Source: Bacillota bacterium (GTDB taxonomy: Bacteria; Bacillota; Clostridia; Acetivibrionales; DSM-1351). From it: a DNA stretch of 64,000 bases. Location: assembly GCA_023390335.1 (NCBI GenBank), contig JAEWCZ010000081.1:124001-188000 (forward strand), written 5' to 3'. The position numbers and the translations under genes are program-made. Positions 36,442-44,969 of this stretch are shown here, in pieces. Below the pieces are notes generated by a model. That model had not been told where the DNA came from. It did not search any database and was given only the letters and a program-made list of their open reading frames with translations. Each line of letters opens with the position of its first letter. Position 1 is the first letter of the stretch.

Positions 36442-38040
36442 TCAAAGCTTTTGTGGTTTCTTGGCTCGGATACTTTCCTTGTATTCCGCAAAAGATTTTT
36501 CTTCATATCGTTTAAACTGTCTGTAAAAATGCTCATGATTACTATATCCTACTTTGGCAAGTATATCGTATATCTTTGAGTTCTCCTGCATGAATTTCTT
36601 CTTTACTTCTGATATTCTTACCTTGTTCAAATAATCATTAAAGCTCTCACCCATATTATTTTTGAAGAGACGTCCAAGATACGCAGGACTCATGTAAAAA
36701 ATTTCTGATAATGATTTGAGACTTAAATCATTATAGTAATTATCATCTATGTATTTTTTAATCTGGGTAAACACGCTTGATGACTTACACTCTTGAAGTT
36801 CAAGCTTGTATTCGCAGGTTTTTATGCAGATTGACATAAGCCAATCCTTTAATTGTTCAATACTCCTAAAGCTGCTATTTATTATGTTAACGTCCTCTTT
36901 TTTTATAACTTGTACTGCTTCGCCATTATAACTTTTAATCATAGTACAGATTTCCAAAATAATATTATATGCAATTGCATTTATAACCTCATTTGAGAAG
37001 CATTTCCTGCATATTTCACTTATAACTAGGTCAACCTCAGCTTCTATCTTATTTCTGTCAGCAACTTCGATTGCAGCTAAAAGGTTTTCACTTCTCCATT
37101 TCAGGTCTAAAATGCTTTTTTCATTAACCATAACGCTACTATAAGGAATAACATTTTCTTTACCAAGTATTATCCTTCGCTCTAATGCTATCTGTGCTTG
37201 TTTTCTACTTTCTTTAAGTACTTCAATCTTTTCAACACAATTTCCATATCCGATGTTTATATTGATTTTTAAGTATTGTTTTATACAGTTACATATATTT
37301 TTCAAGCAACTTTTTACGGTTTCTTCACTTAATCTGGACGAATAACTGAAAAAAATTATTCCAAACGTATTGTTGATATCTTCATACACATATCCAATTT
37401 TTTTCTGAGATATGATTTCTTCTACAATATTCCTCAGGCCGAATTTCACCAGGTTTGCTTCTTCTAGATTCGACTCAAAAGTATGGTAATAATCCTCTAT
37501 CTCAATCAGCGCCAGTAAAAAGCCGCCTTTACTCATATCCATACAATATTCCTGCATCTTTGCAGAGATTTCCTTCTGAGCAAGATTACCATTTGCAACG
37601 TCAAACAAGAACTTATTTAACCTGATACTGTTATTTCCCCTATCCTTAATCATATTTTCAACTTCTTTATCCAGCTCGTCTTTTATATTAAGTACATGCT
37701 GAAGGAGATCGTCCCTATTCAGTGGTTTTAACAGGTAGCCTCTAACTCCGTATTTCATTGCTTCTCTGGCATATTCAAAATTATTGTAACCGCTTATTAT
37801 TAATAGTTTAACTGAGGAATTATGATTATATACTTCCTTTATAAGCTCTAAACCGTCTACCTCAGGCATCCTTATATCTGTAATGACAAGATTGTATCTG
37901 TTTTTTTTAAGCTTATCAATTGCATCTTCACCATCCTGGGCAGTTTCAATTACCTTGAAACCATAAGTTTCCCAATCAATAAATACCTTTAACCCGGCAC
38001 ATATTCTTGGCTCGTCATCAACAATAAGCACATTATACAT
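36442..38040 (-). CDS. YesN-type response regulator, receiver plus AraC DNA-binding domain
   Basis: A 532-residue regulator. The receiver domain (1-120) has the acidic pair DD at 8-9, the phosphoryl-acceptor Asp55 in VITDIRMP and the lysine in LLKPLN. A long middle region, then a C-terminal AraC/XylS double helix-turn-helix (LSLKSLSEIFYMSPAYLGRLF and VGYSNHEHFYRQFKRY). I use the ATG at 38040, eight bases after GGGG; the ATG at 38046 is too close. It overlaps the 3' end of the kinase gene, which suggests coupled translation. It probably activates the adjacent transporter and glucanase genes. Confidence 0.9.
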   Translation of the reverse strand: MYNVLIVDDEPRICAGLKVFIDWETYGFKVIETAQDGEDAIDKLKKNRYNLVITDIRMPEVDGLELIKEVYNHNSSVKLLIISGYNNFEYAREAMKYGVRGYLLKPLNRDDLLQHVLNIKDELDKEVENMIKDRGNNSIRLNKFLFDVANGNLAQKEISAKMQEYCMDMSKGGFLLALIEIEDYYHTFESNLEEANLVKFGLRNIVEEIISQKKIGYVYEDINNTFGIIFFSYSSRLSEETVKSCLKNICNCIKQYLKININIGYGNCVEKIEVLKESRKQAQIALERRIILGKENVIPYSSVMVNEKSILDLKWRSENLLAAIEVADRNKIEAEVDLVISEICRKCFSNEVINAIAYNIILEICTMIKSYNGEAVQVIKKEDVNIINSSFRSIEQLKDWLMSICIKTCEYKLELQECKSSSVFTQIKKYIDDNYYNDLSLKSLSEIFYMSPAYLGRLFKNNMGESFNDYLNKVRISEVKKKFMQENSKIYDILAKVGYSNHEHFYRQFKRYEEKSFAEYKESIRAKKPQKL

Positions 38041-39847
38041 TTTCATTACCCCTTTTTGTTTTAATCCTTGGGATTAATAGTTCGACCTCTGTTCCTTTTC
38101 CCTGACAACTCTTTATATTTAAACCATATTTATCGCCAAACTGGAGTCTTAACCTCTGATGGACATTTCTTATTCCTATACGTTCCTTTCCGCCTTTATT
38201 CTGCGGCTTGTCCAATAACTCACTTATAAAAACTAATTTATCCTCCGGTATACCTATTCCATCATCATTTACTATTAATTTAATATCATCCCCGCAAACC
38301 TGCGATGTAATTGTCACACAACCCTTTCCTTTTTTGAGTTCTATCCCATGTCCAATAGCATTTTCAACAATGGGCTGAAGTGAAAATTTAGGTATACAGC
38401 AGTCTTCCAAATCTGGAGAGATATCTATTTTATAATCCAGCTTATCCACATATCGATATTTTTGTATTTGAAGATAGTCCTCTATCAGCTGTTTTTCCTG
38501 CATAATGGTATTACCGAAACCAGACCATTCAATACTTTTTCTAAGGAGCATAGAAAACCGCTCTATTACCTCAGAAATTTCAAACTCCTGCTTCAGCCAT
38601 AAGTCCATCCTTATAGACTCCATTGTATTAAATAAGAAATGAGGATTTATCTGACTCTGAAGTGCCCATATTTCTGCTTCTTTTTTTTCTATTTCGAGAT
38701 CCTTAACCTGCAACTCAGATTGATGAACTTCATTTACTAAATAATTTATCCTGTCAGTCATGCTATTAAAGCTTTTTGACAATTCCGATATTTCATCATT
38801 CCCATCGTCATCAGCGACTACATTAAATTCTCCATCTCTCACCTTTCTCATATTACGTACCAACATCCTAATCTTTTTTGTCAGCGTATTTGAAAAAAGC
38901 ACTACAAAAATAACTGCGACAAGAACACTTATAGAACATATGAACAAGCTATACCTGACTATCCCTTTTATATCATTAAGCATACTCTCAGAAGAAATAA
39001 CAGAAATAACCTTCCAATCTTTTAAAACCTTCCTGCCTTTAAAAGTATCCATAAAAATTACATTGCCTCTATTATCCTCTTTAATTTCATTAAATCCGTT
39101 GTATTCATCCAATTTAATTCCTTGCAGATAACTAATTTCATCAGCACTTTCTCCTATAAGGTGCCTTTCACTGGATGAAATAACCTTATTATTACTATTT
39201 ATTAAAAATATCTTTTTATTAGCAATTTCACGTTCGATAAGCTTATATACTTCACTCTCACGAACTTCTATAGTAAGAATATTTGTATATTTAGTTGTTC
39301 CGTATAAAAGCCTGCTTATCATAAATACCATTTTCCCTTTATCATTTACATATGAACCGGATATGACATTTGCACCGTTAGCACGTATTGCATCTTGACA
39401 CCACTGTGTCTTATTTATAAATTTACTATCAACTTTACATATGAAATCATTATCGGGAATAATAAAGTCGTTTGAGGTATATACAACTACTTTTGCATTT
39501 TCACTTACCCGGACTTTCAGTACACCCGAGTAGGTTGATTTAATCTTTAAATATTCATTATACATATCAAAGAATGTGGTGTCGGTTGAATATTCAGTAT
39601 TTAAATAATCATTTAGTTGCTTTTCCAATAGCATAGTATCGGACAGGTCTAAATATGTATTTATTTGATTGTATATATTTTGGCTTATTTGCTGAAAGTT
39701 AGCTTTATTGATATAGTCTGTTCTGTCCAGTACTGTTTCAGTAGTTCTACTTACGAGAAAGTATCCTACAAAAACTACGGGAAGTAGAATTACAAACAAA
39801 TATGATAATAGCAGTCTTGTACGAAGCTTGAAATTAATGTGCACCAT
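38033..39847 (-). CDS. YesM-type sensor histidine kinase
   Basis: About 604 residues. A transmembrane helix near the N-terminus is followed by a roughly 260-residue extracellular sensor domain, a second membrane helix, a HAMP linker (ISELSKSFNSMTDRINYL), the His_kinase motif SQINPHFLFNTMESIR with phospho-acceptor His403, and a GHKL ATPase with VENAIGHGIE and VNDDGIGIP. These are family traits of sugar-sensing kinases paired with YesN regulators. Several in-frame starts exist; ATG 39847 has GGTGAT seven bases upstream, so it is preferred over ATG 39862 and TTG 39901. Confidence 0.88.
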   Translation of the reverse strand: MVHINFKLRTRLLLSYLFVILLPVVFVGYFLVSRTTETVLDRTDYINKANFQQISQNIYNQINTYLDLSDTMLLEKQLNDYLNTEYSTDTTFFDMYNEYLKIKSTYSGVLKVRVSENAKVVVYTSNDFIIPDNDFICKVDSKFINKTQWCQDAIRANGANVISGSYVNDKGKMVFMISRLLYGTTKYTNILTIEVRESEVYKLIEREIANKKIFLINSNNKVISSSERHLIGESADEISYLQGIKLDEYNGFNEIKEDNRGNVIFMDTFKGRKVLKDWKVISVISSESMLNDIKGIVRYSLFICSISVLVAVIFVVLFSNTLTKKIRMLVRNMRKVRDGEFNVVADDDGNDEISELSKSFNSMTDRINYLVNEVHQSELQVKDLEIEKKEAEIWALQSQINPHFLFNTMESIRMDLWLKQEFEISEVIERFSMLLRKSIEWSGFGNTIMQEKQLIEDYLQIQKYRYVDKLDYKIDISPDLEDCCIPKFSLQPIVENAIGHGIELKKGKGCVTITSQVCGDDIKLIVNDDGIGIPEDKLVFISELLDKPQNKGGKERIGIRNVHQRLRLQFGDKYGLNIKSCQGKGTEVELLIPRIKTKRGNENV

Positions 39848-39927
39848 TAGATTTATCACCATCCAAATAGATTCATGCCAAACTAAAACCAACACTGCCA
39901 AATTTATAATTAGTAGTCTTAAAATAG

Positions 39928-39956
39928 ATTAAATCACTGCTTTATGTAAATGTCAA
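39928..39956 (-). promoter_or_regulatory. Promoter of the two-component system
   Basis: TTGACA (39956-39951) and TTTAAT (39933-39928) on the minus strand, 17 bases apart, about 80 bases before the kinase start codon. Confidence 0.6.
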
Positions 39957-39975
39957 CATTAATTAAAAAATTACT

Positions 39976-40004
39976 CACCATATATTAATTAAAAACATAC
40001 AATA
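39976..40004 (+). promoter_or_regulatory. Possible sigma-K promoter for the ferritin-like gene
   Basis: CACC (39976-39979), 16 bases, then CATACAATA (39996-40004) agrees with the mother-cell sigma-K pattern mACm-N16-CATAnnnTA. It lies 40 bases before the start codon. Short motifs in AT-rich DNA can arise by chance. Confidence 0.4.
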
Positions 40005-40043
40005 TAAACAGTATTCCCTTTTTACATATTTGTGGAGGTAATA

Positions 40044-40601
40044 ATGATGAGCTATACATATCCATCTGGCCAACCCCAGGGTACTGCAAGGAAAATTACC
40101 AATAAACTAAGAGAAATCATGATAGCAGAATTAATGGCTGTAAACGGATACCAAAGCCACATTGCTAATTCCAACATGATAAACGTAAACGAAGTCTGGT
40201 ATCATATAATGCTTGACGAAAAAAGGCACTATGAAGCAACACTTAGTTTGCTAAGAAAATATGATCCTGTCCAGTATAAAGCTTCTTTAGAACAACATGA
40301 GGATTATCTGATACCTAAATCACCAATGCAATTGTACAGTCCATCTTACGACAAACAAATAATCTTAAATAATATAAGAGAAGACATTAAGGGAGAACTG
40401 GAAGCTGTTATACTCTATGAAGAACAAATTGATGCTTATTCTTCTTACAAAGATATAAAAATTGCAATACAATTAATTATAGATGACGAAAAAGAACACG
40501 CCGAACACCTAACACAGGTTCTGAAAAAATATGAAAATGAGCAATTTACATATATTAAGGAAAAAGGAAAGAATGAATCACACAAACATGGTAAAGGTTA
40601 A
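40044..40601 (+). CDS. Ferritin-like diiron protein
   Basis: A 185-residue helical protein with the duplicated metal-ligand pattern of ferritin/rubrerythrin-like bundles: AELMAVNGYQSH with LDEKRHYEATL, and GELEAVILYEEQ with DDEKEHAEHL. It has no rubredoxin domain. Family members handle iron, peroxide or oxygen; some ferritin-like proteins are spore coat components. Two adjacent ATGs (40044, 40047) follow GGAGG at 5 and 8 bases. It sits just before the gerA-gerC genes and behind a sigma-K-like promoter, so a sporulation role is plausible but unproved. Confidence 0.75.
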   Translation: MMSYTYPSGQPQGTARKITNKLREIMIAELMAVNGYQSHIANSNMINVNEVWYHIMLDEKRHYEATLSLLRKYDPVQYKASLEQHEDYLIPKSPMQLYSPSYDKQIILNNIREDIKGELEAVILYEEQIDAYSSYKDIKIAIQLIIDDEKEHAEHLTQVLKKYENEQFTYIKEKGKNESHKHGKG

Positions 40602-40695
40602 ATTTTCTCACGTTTTTTGTATTACATAGAATATCAAATAAAACCAATAATATTTTAATGATTGATAAATTTTTATTATTGGGAAGGTAAATACT

Positions 40696-42330
40696 TTGTT
40701 TGAAAAACTATCAAGATTTATAAATTTTGTTAATAATGTAAGAAGTCAGCAAAGGGAAAATCAAAAGCCTTCACCTGATAATGTATCCTATGTAGGCAAT
40801 CTTCAAAGTTTACATGATTCTTTGGATGAAAATGCTAAGTTCTTAAAAAAAGTAATTGGTAAAAGCGATGATATCATATTCAGGGAGTTCTATTTTGGTG
40901 TAAAGCACCAGACCAAAGCACTTATCAGCTTTATTGACGGGTTGGGAGATAAGAACCTAATACTCGAGTATGTTGTAAAATCGCTTATGGTTAATATTCA
41001 TATTACAGACCCACACGGAAAATTAGTCAATAAACGGAATATTTTCGATGATATTAAAAAATATATTCTAAGTATCGTCGAAGCGACTGAAGTAAGCAAT
41101 ATGGATGAAGCAATTGATGCAATTTTATCAGGTAATACACTTTTACTTATAGACGGGTGTGACCGGGGATTTTCCATAAGCGCTAAAGGTGGCGAAAGCA
41201 GAAGTATACAGCAGCCGGAGACAGAAGTCGTAATCAGAGGTTCACGTGAGGCTTTTGTGGAAACACTAAGGGTTAATACTTCTTTGATACGTAAAATAAT
41301 CAAAAATCCCAACCTAGTATTTGAAACACTTGTTGTTGGAAAACAAACCCGAACCGATGTATGTATCGGGTATATTCAGGGAATTGCCAACGATAAGGTG
41401 GTGCAGGAAGTACGGGACAGAATAAACCGCATTGACAGTGATGTTATACTGGAATCAGGTTATATAGAGCAGTTCATTGAGGATAATCCTTTGTCTCCTT
41501 TTGCGACAATCGGTAATAGCGAAAGACCCGACAAGGTATCTGCAAAGCTTTTGGAAGGAAGAGTTGCCATTTTTTGCGGGGGCACGCCAATTGTATTGAC
41601 TGTTCCCTATACTTTTGTTGAAGCACTTCAGGTACCGGAGGACTATTATTCCAGACCTTTTCTTACCAACCTTGTCAGAATTCTTAGAGTTCTGGCACTG
41701 TTTATTACACTTACTCTGCCTGCTTTATATATTTCTCTTACCACCTTCCACCAGGAAATGATCCCTACAGTGCTGCTTGTTACCTTTGCCGCAGCAAGGG
41801 AGGGTATCCCTTTCCCTGTTTTAATTGAAACACTAATAAGTGAGGTTATATTTCAGCTTTTGAGGGAATCCGGTATCAGAATGCCCAAAGCTGTAGGCAC
41901 GGCAGTGAGTATTGTCGGTACACTTGTAATTGGACAGGCTGCAGTTGAAGCCGGAATTATTGGTGCACCAATGGTAATCATAACAGCTTTGTCGGCAATT
42001 ACCAGTTTCATTCTTCCATCCATATATGATGCAGTTATAGTTTTTAAATTTATACTTATTTTTTTAAGTAGTGCTTTCGGGCTTTTTGGCGTAATAGTAG
42101 GAATGTTCTGCATGTTGGCTCATATGTGTTCCCTAAGAACGTTTGGAACACCATATATGTCTCCTTTGGCACCAGTAAACTGGAGCGATATGAAAGACGC
42201 CATTCTTAGATTTCCACTTTGGGTTATGAAAAACAGACCTAAAGCAATTACTTGGAAAAAGTCTAACCGACAGGCATCCAAACAAATGCCCAATAAGCCT
42301 GACAAGAAAAAAGGAGGGAAAAATTATTGA
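40696..42330 (+). CDS. Spore germination protein GerA family (GerXA)
   Basis: A 544-residue A subunit of a nutrient germinant receptor in the spore inner membrane. The N-terminal half is the soluble GerA domain (residues about 40-290, with ITDPHGKLVNK and the SRSIQQPETEVVIRGSREAFVE core typical of GerAA). Then come four to five membrane spans (from about 320) and a basic C-terminal tail. The start is TTG (40696) eight bases after GGAAGG. The stop codon overlaps the start of gerC (TTGA). The gerB partner is on the opposite strand nearby. Confidence 0.92.
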   Translation: MFEKLSRFINFVNNVRSQQRENQKPSPDNVSYVGNLQSLHDSLDENAKFLKKVIGKSDDIIFREFYFGVKHQTKALISFIDGLGDKNLILEYVVKSLMVNIHITDPHGKLVNKRNIFDDIKKYILSIVEATEVSNMDEAIDAILSGNTLLLIDGCDRGFSISAKGGESRSIQQPETEVVIRGSREAFVETLRVNTSLIRKIIKNPNLVFETLVVGKQTRTDVCIGYIQGIANDKVVQEVRDRINRIDSDVILESGYIEQFIEDNPLSPFATIGNSERPDKVSAKLLEGRVAIFCGGTPIVLTVPYTFVEALQVPEDYYSRPFLTNLVRILRVLALFITLTLPALYISLTTFHQEMIPTVLLVTFAAAREGIPFPVLIETLISEVIFQLLRESGIRMPKAVGTAVSIVGTLVIGQAAVEAGIIGAPMVIITALSAITSFILPSIYDAVIVFKFILIFLSSAFGLFGVIVGMFCMLAHMCSLRTFGTPYMSPLAPVNWSDMKDAILRFPLWVMKNRPKAITWKKSNRQASKQMPNKPDKKKGGKNY

Positions 42331-43532
42331 ATAAAAAAATCGTTGCAGTTATACTAACTATTACATTTTCTTCCCTGCTTTTAACAGGCTGCTGGGATCG
42401 GAAAGAATTAAACCAGTTGGGAATTGCCATGGCTATCGGTTTAGATAAAGGTGACGACGGTAAAATTCAGTTGACAAGTCAAATAGTTCGTCCCGGAGCC
42501 ATGGAAAAACAGGGTGGTGGAAATGAGCCTCCTTATGAACTTGTTATTTCTTCAGGAAATTCCATTTTTGAGGCAATCAGACATACGGTTAAGGAATTTG
42601 ACAGGAGAAGCTTTTTCTCTCATATTAAAGTAATAGTGGTTGGTGAAGACTTTGCCCGGGAAGGTCTTGGAGATACTATTGACTTTATAACCCGCAGCCA
42701 TGAATTGAGAAAAAACACTTGGTTGATTGTTGCTTCAGACACCAAAGCATCTGAAATACTAGGTGTAAAACATGGACTTGAAAAAATACAGGCAAATTAT
42801 ATGGAAGGAATAATCAAATCTCAGAAGATAGATTCAGATTCTACAGTTACGAGGGTTATTGATTTTGTAAAGACAATGCCCGGCGAAGGAAGCAATCCTG
42901 TTACCGGTGTTTTTTCATTGATTAATGTTAAAAGTGTTCCTTCTGAAGGAACAGAGCCCGAAGAACGTAAAGGATTAAAACTTTCGGGGTCAGCGGTATT
43001 TAAAAAGGACAAGCTTGTAGGTTTTCTGGATAGTAACGATACCCTTGGGCTTAATATTCTATCTAATAAATTAAAAAAAATATCAGTCAGTCTAAAATCT
43101 ATTACTAATAAACCTAATACTGATGTTGTAGTAGAGATAATTAAAACAAAATGTTCCATAAAACCATCTATCAATAATGGTAAAATACAATTTAACATTG
43201 CAATAAAAGCGGAAGGAAACCTAACCGAAGTTAGGGATAATTTTGACGTAACTAACTTACAGATATTCGATGAGATTAATAGTAGTTTCTCTGAATTTTT
43301 AAGATATACTACAGATAACTCTATCAGGATTATTCAGAAGAATATGGGGACTGATGTAATAGGCTTCGGAAGAGCTTTTGAGCTCAAATACCCAAAAAAC
43401 TGGAGCAAAGTAAAAACTCGATGGAGTGATGAGATATTTCCATATGTTTCGTATACAGTTACAGCAGATACCTGTCTTAACAGAACCGGATTAACTTTAA
43501 AACCTATCAATGCTAAAAAACTTGACAAGTAG
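42327..43532 (+). CDS. Spore germination lipoprotein GerC family (GerXC)
   Basis: A 401-residue C subunit of a germinant receptor. The lipoprotein signal ends LLTGCWDRKELNQL, with Cys22 as lipid attachment site and the WDRKEL sequence that marks this family. It is anchored to the outer face of the spore inner membrane. The TTG start overlaps the gerA stop; GGAGG lies nine bases upstream, so the pair is coupled. Its stop codon is only three bases from the stop of a convergent small gene. Confidence 0.93.
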   Translation: MNKKIVAVILTITFSSLLLTGCWDRKELNQLGIAMAIGLDKGDDGKIQLTSQIVRPGAMEKQGGGNEPPYELVISSGNSIFEAIRHTVKEFDRRSFFSHIKVIVVGEDFAREGLGDTIDFITRSHELRKNTWLIVASDTKASEILGVKHGLEKIQANYMEGIIKSQKIDSDSTVTRVIDFVKTMPGEGSNPVTGVFSLINVKSVPSEGTEPEERKGLKLSGSAVFKKDKLVGFLDSNDTLGLNILSNKLKKISVSLKSITNKPNTDVVVEIIKTKCSIKPSINNGKIQFNIAIKAEGNLTEVRDNFDVTNLQIFDEINSSFSEFLRYTTDNSIRIIQKNMGTDVIGFGRAFELKYPKNWSKVKTRWSDEIFPYVSYTVTADTCLNRTGLTLKPINAKKLDK

Positions 43533-43535
43533 CTG

Positions 43536-43700
43536 TTAACGTTTATTATTTGAAATCATTTTTATTAGTGCTAACACCGCATAAAACAGAAAAACAGCTA
43601 CTAGAAGAAAGGAATAACCCCATGCCGAAAATGCTATTATACTTTGCCCTATCCCCGTTTCTATTGTGTCATTTATTATATTAGTGATAAACTTCATCAT
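43536..43700 (-). CDS. 54-residue small membrane protein downstream of gerB (possible germination D-type subunit)
   Basis: A short frame, MMKFITNIINDTIETGIGQS onward, with one strong membrane span (about residues 22-46, FLLVAVFLFYAVLALI) and a basic tail ending NNKR. GGAG sits seven bases before the ATG. It starts 22 bases after the gerB stop, so it is probably co-transcribed. Small hydrophobic 'D' proteins encoded beside ger operons modulate germinant receptors in Bacillus; those usually have two spans, and this one may have one plus an amphipathic helix. No sequence-based family assignment was possible. Confidence 0.7.
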   Translation of the reverse strand: MMKFITNIINDTIETGIGQSIIAFSAWGYSFLLVAVFLFYAVLALIKMISNNKR

Positions 43701-43722
43701 ATTTCTTCTCCACTACCCGCCT

Positions 43723-44829
43723 TTATTTATTTTGAATATTTAATTCCTTATTGCAATATTTTTTTAGATAAAATATTAACAAAAGCAATAATGGTACAAT
43801 ATTGCTGACCGGAACCCATTGCTGCCAGTATTGCGGTACGAGATATTTCACATGGAATGGGTAATTGGGCTCATAAACTTGTGTATACCACATTATGAAC
43901 ACAGCTAATGGCACAAGAACCCATCTGTAGTCTTTAATATGAAAAAGCTCAGCAAAAATCAGCACAGCTGAATAGTAAAATAAAATTGTTAAATAGAATC
44001 CGCCCATAAATACAAGAATAACTCCAATAGCATCCAGATTAGTAATTATATCTCCAATAGTTATCAATTTTATAACTTCAAGGAAAGGTATGGTTGCTGT
44101 GGAAGTATAGTTAGGTCCCAACGATGAAACCATTATAATAAGTGAAATGGTTAAATTAACTCCTGTTAATGCAAGAGCCCAGTAAGTTGTTTTTTTCACT
44201 ATTTTTACCGAACCGTTATACTTCCAGAATTGAAAAAATACCAAAACCAGACCGAAGGGAAAGTTAATCCCAATTGGATAAAAAGCTTTTAAAATTGGCT
44301 TATAACCTTCTTCAAATACCGGGAACAGCTCTTTAAGATTTATCTGCCCTGATGCAATTATCATAATATAGATTGATATAATCAAGAAAATTACTATTGG
44401 AAATATTATTTCAGCTATACGCCCAAGAGTCTCTATCCCTAAAAAAAGTACATAAATAATTGCTACATAAAAAATAATCTGTATTACCAGATTGGGTGTA
44501 TCCTGAAGGAATGTTACATTTATTAAATCTGCAAATTCACTAGTGGTACGGGTAGCATTAAAAGTATATATCATGAAATAAATAAATCCCAATGGCCATC
44601 CCAAAGTTTTACCAAGAATAGATTGTGTTATGCCCACAATATTCTTTTCGGGATATTTGCTGTATATGGATGTATACAACCAGACCAAGCCCATTCCGGC
44701 AATTGTAGATATAATGTCTACAATCCAGGCATCTCTTTTAGCTTCTATACCTAAAGCCCATAAGTTGGTACTGCCTATCTGCCCCATCATTATAAGACAA
44801 AATAGTTGGTTCCTGCTTATTTTCTCCAT
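43723..44829 (-). CDS. Spore germination permease GerB family (GerXB)
   Basis: A 368-residue APC-type membrane protein with about ten spans, the B subunit that forms the germinant-binding and channel part of a Ger receptor. The start MEKISRNQLFCLIMMGQIGS and features such as TFNATRTTSEFADLINVTFL match GerAB/GerKB proteins. ATG 44829 is chosen: GerB proteins begin at this point, and the predicted sigma-G transcript start (about 44855) excludes the codons at 44883 and 44862. It is separated from gerA-gerC by inversion and faces them tail to tail. Confidence 0.9.
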   Translation of the reverse strand: MEKISRNQLFCLIMMGQIGSTNLWALGIEAKRDAWIVDIISTIAGMGLVWLYTSIYSKYPEKNIVGITQSILGKTLGWPLGFIYFMIYTFNATRTTSEFADLINVTFLQDTPNLVIQIIFYVAIIYVLFLGIETLGRIAEIIFPIVIFLIISIYIMIIASGQINLKELFPVFEEGYKPILKAFYPIGINFPFGLVLVFFQFWKYNGSVKIVKKTTYWALALTGVNLTISLIIMVSSLGPNYTSTATIPFLEVIKLITIGDIITNLDAIGVILVFMGGFYLTILFYYSAVLIFAELFHIKDYRWVLVPLAVFIMWYTQVYEPNYPFHVKYLVPQYWQQWVPVSNIVPLLLLLIFYLKKYCNKELNIQNK

Positions 44830-44861
44830 GTTCAACCACTCATTCATAATTTTGTATTTCA

Positions 44862-44891
44862 TATTATGTGCAATTGCATACATGTGTATAC
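44862..44891 (-). promoter_or_regulatory. Sigma-G-type promoter for gerB
   Basis: GTATA (44891-44887), 18 bases, CATAATA (44868-44862) on the minus strand matches the forespore sigma-G pattern GHATR-N18-CATWHTA at every defined position. Ger receptor genes are known sigma-G targets. Confidence 0.65.
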
Positions 44892-44969
44892 GGAGATGTA
44901 TTTACTATATTTAAGACTCTCATTCTTACATTAGACAATCCCGCATATATTTTTAGAGGGAGGTTTAGC

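Noticed and set aside
36321..36536. A 71-residue minus-strand frame overlapping the response regulator end.
   Set aside because: It uses another frame of the AraC domain codons and reads through the terminator hairpin; no binding site for ribosomes.
40629..40637. CATAGAATA upstream of gerA as a sigma-K -10 box.
   Set aside because: The -10 pattern fits but no -35 AC element lies 16-17 bases upstream; a sigma-G match was not found either.
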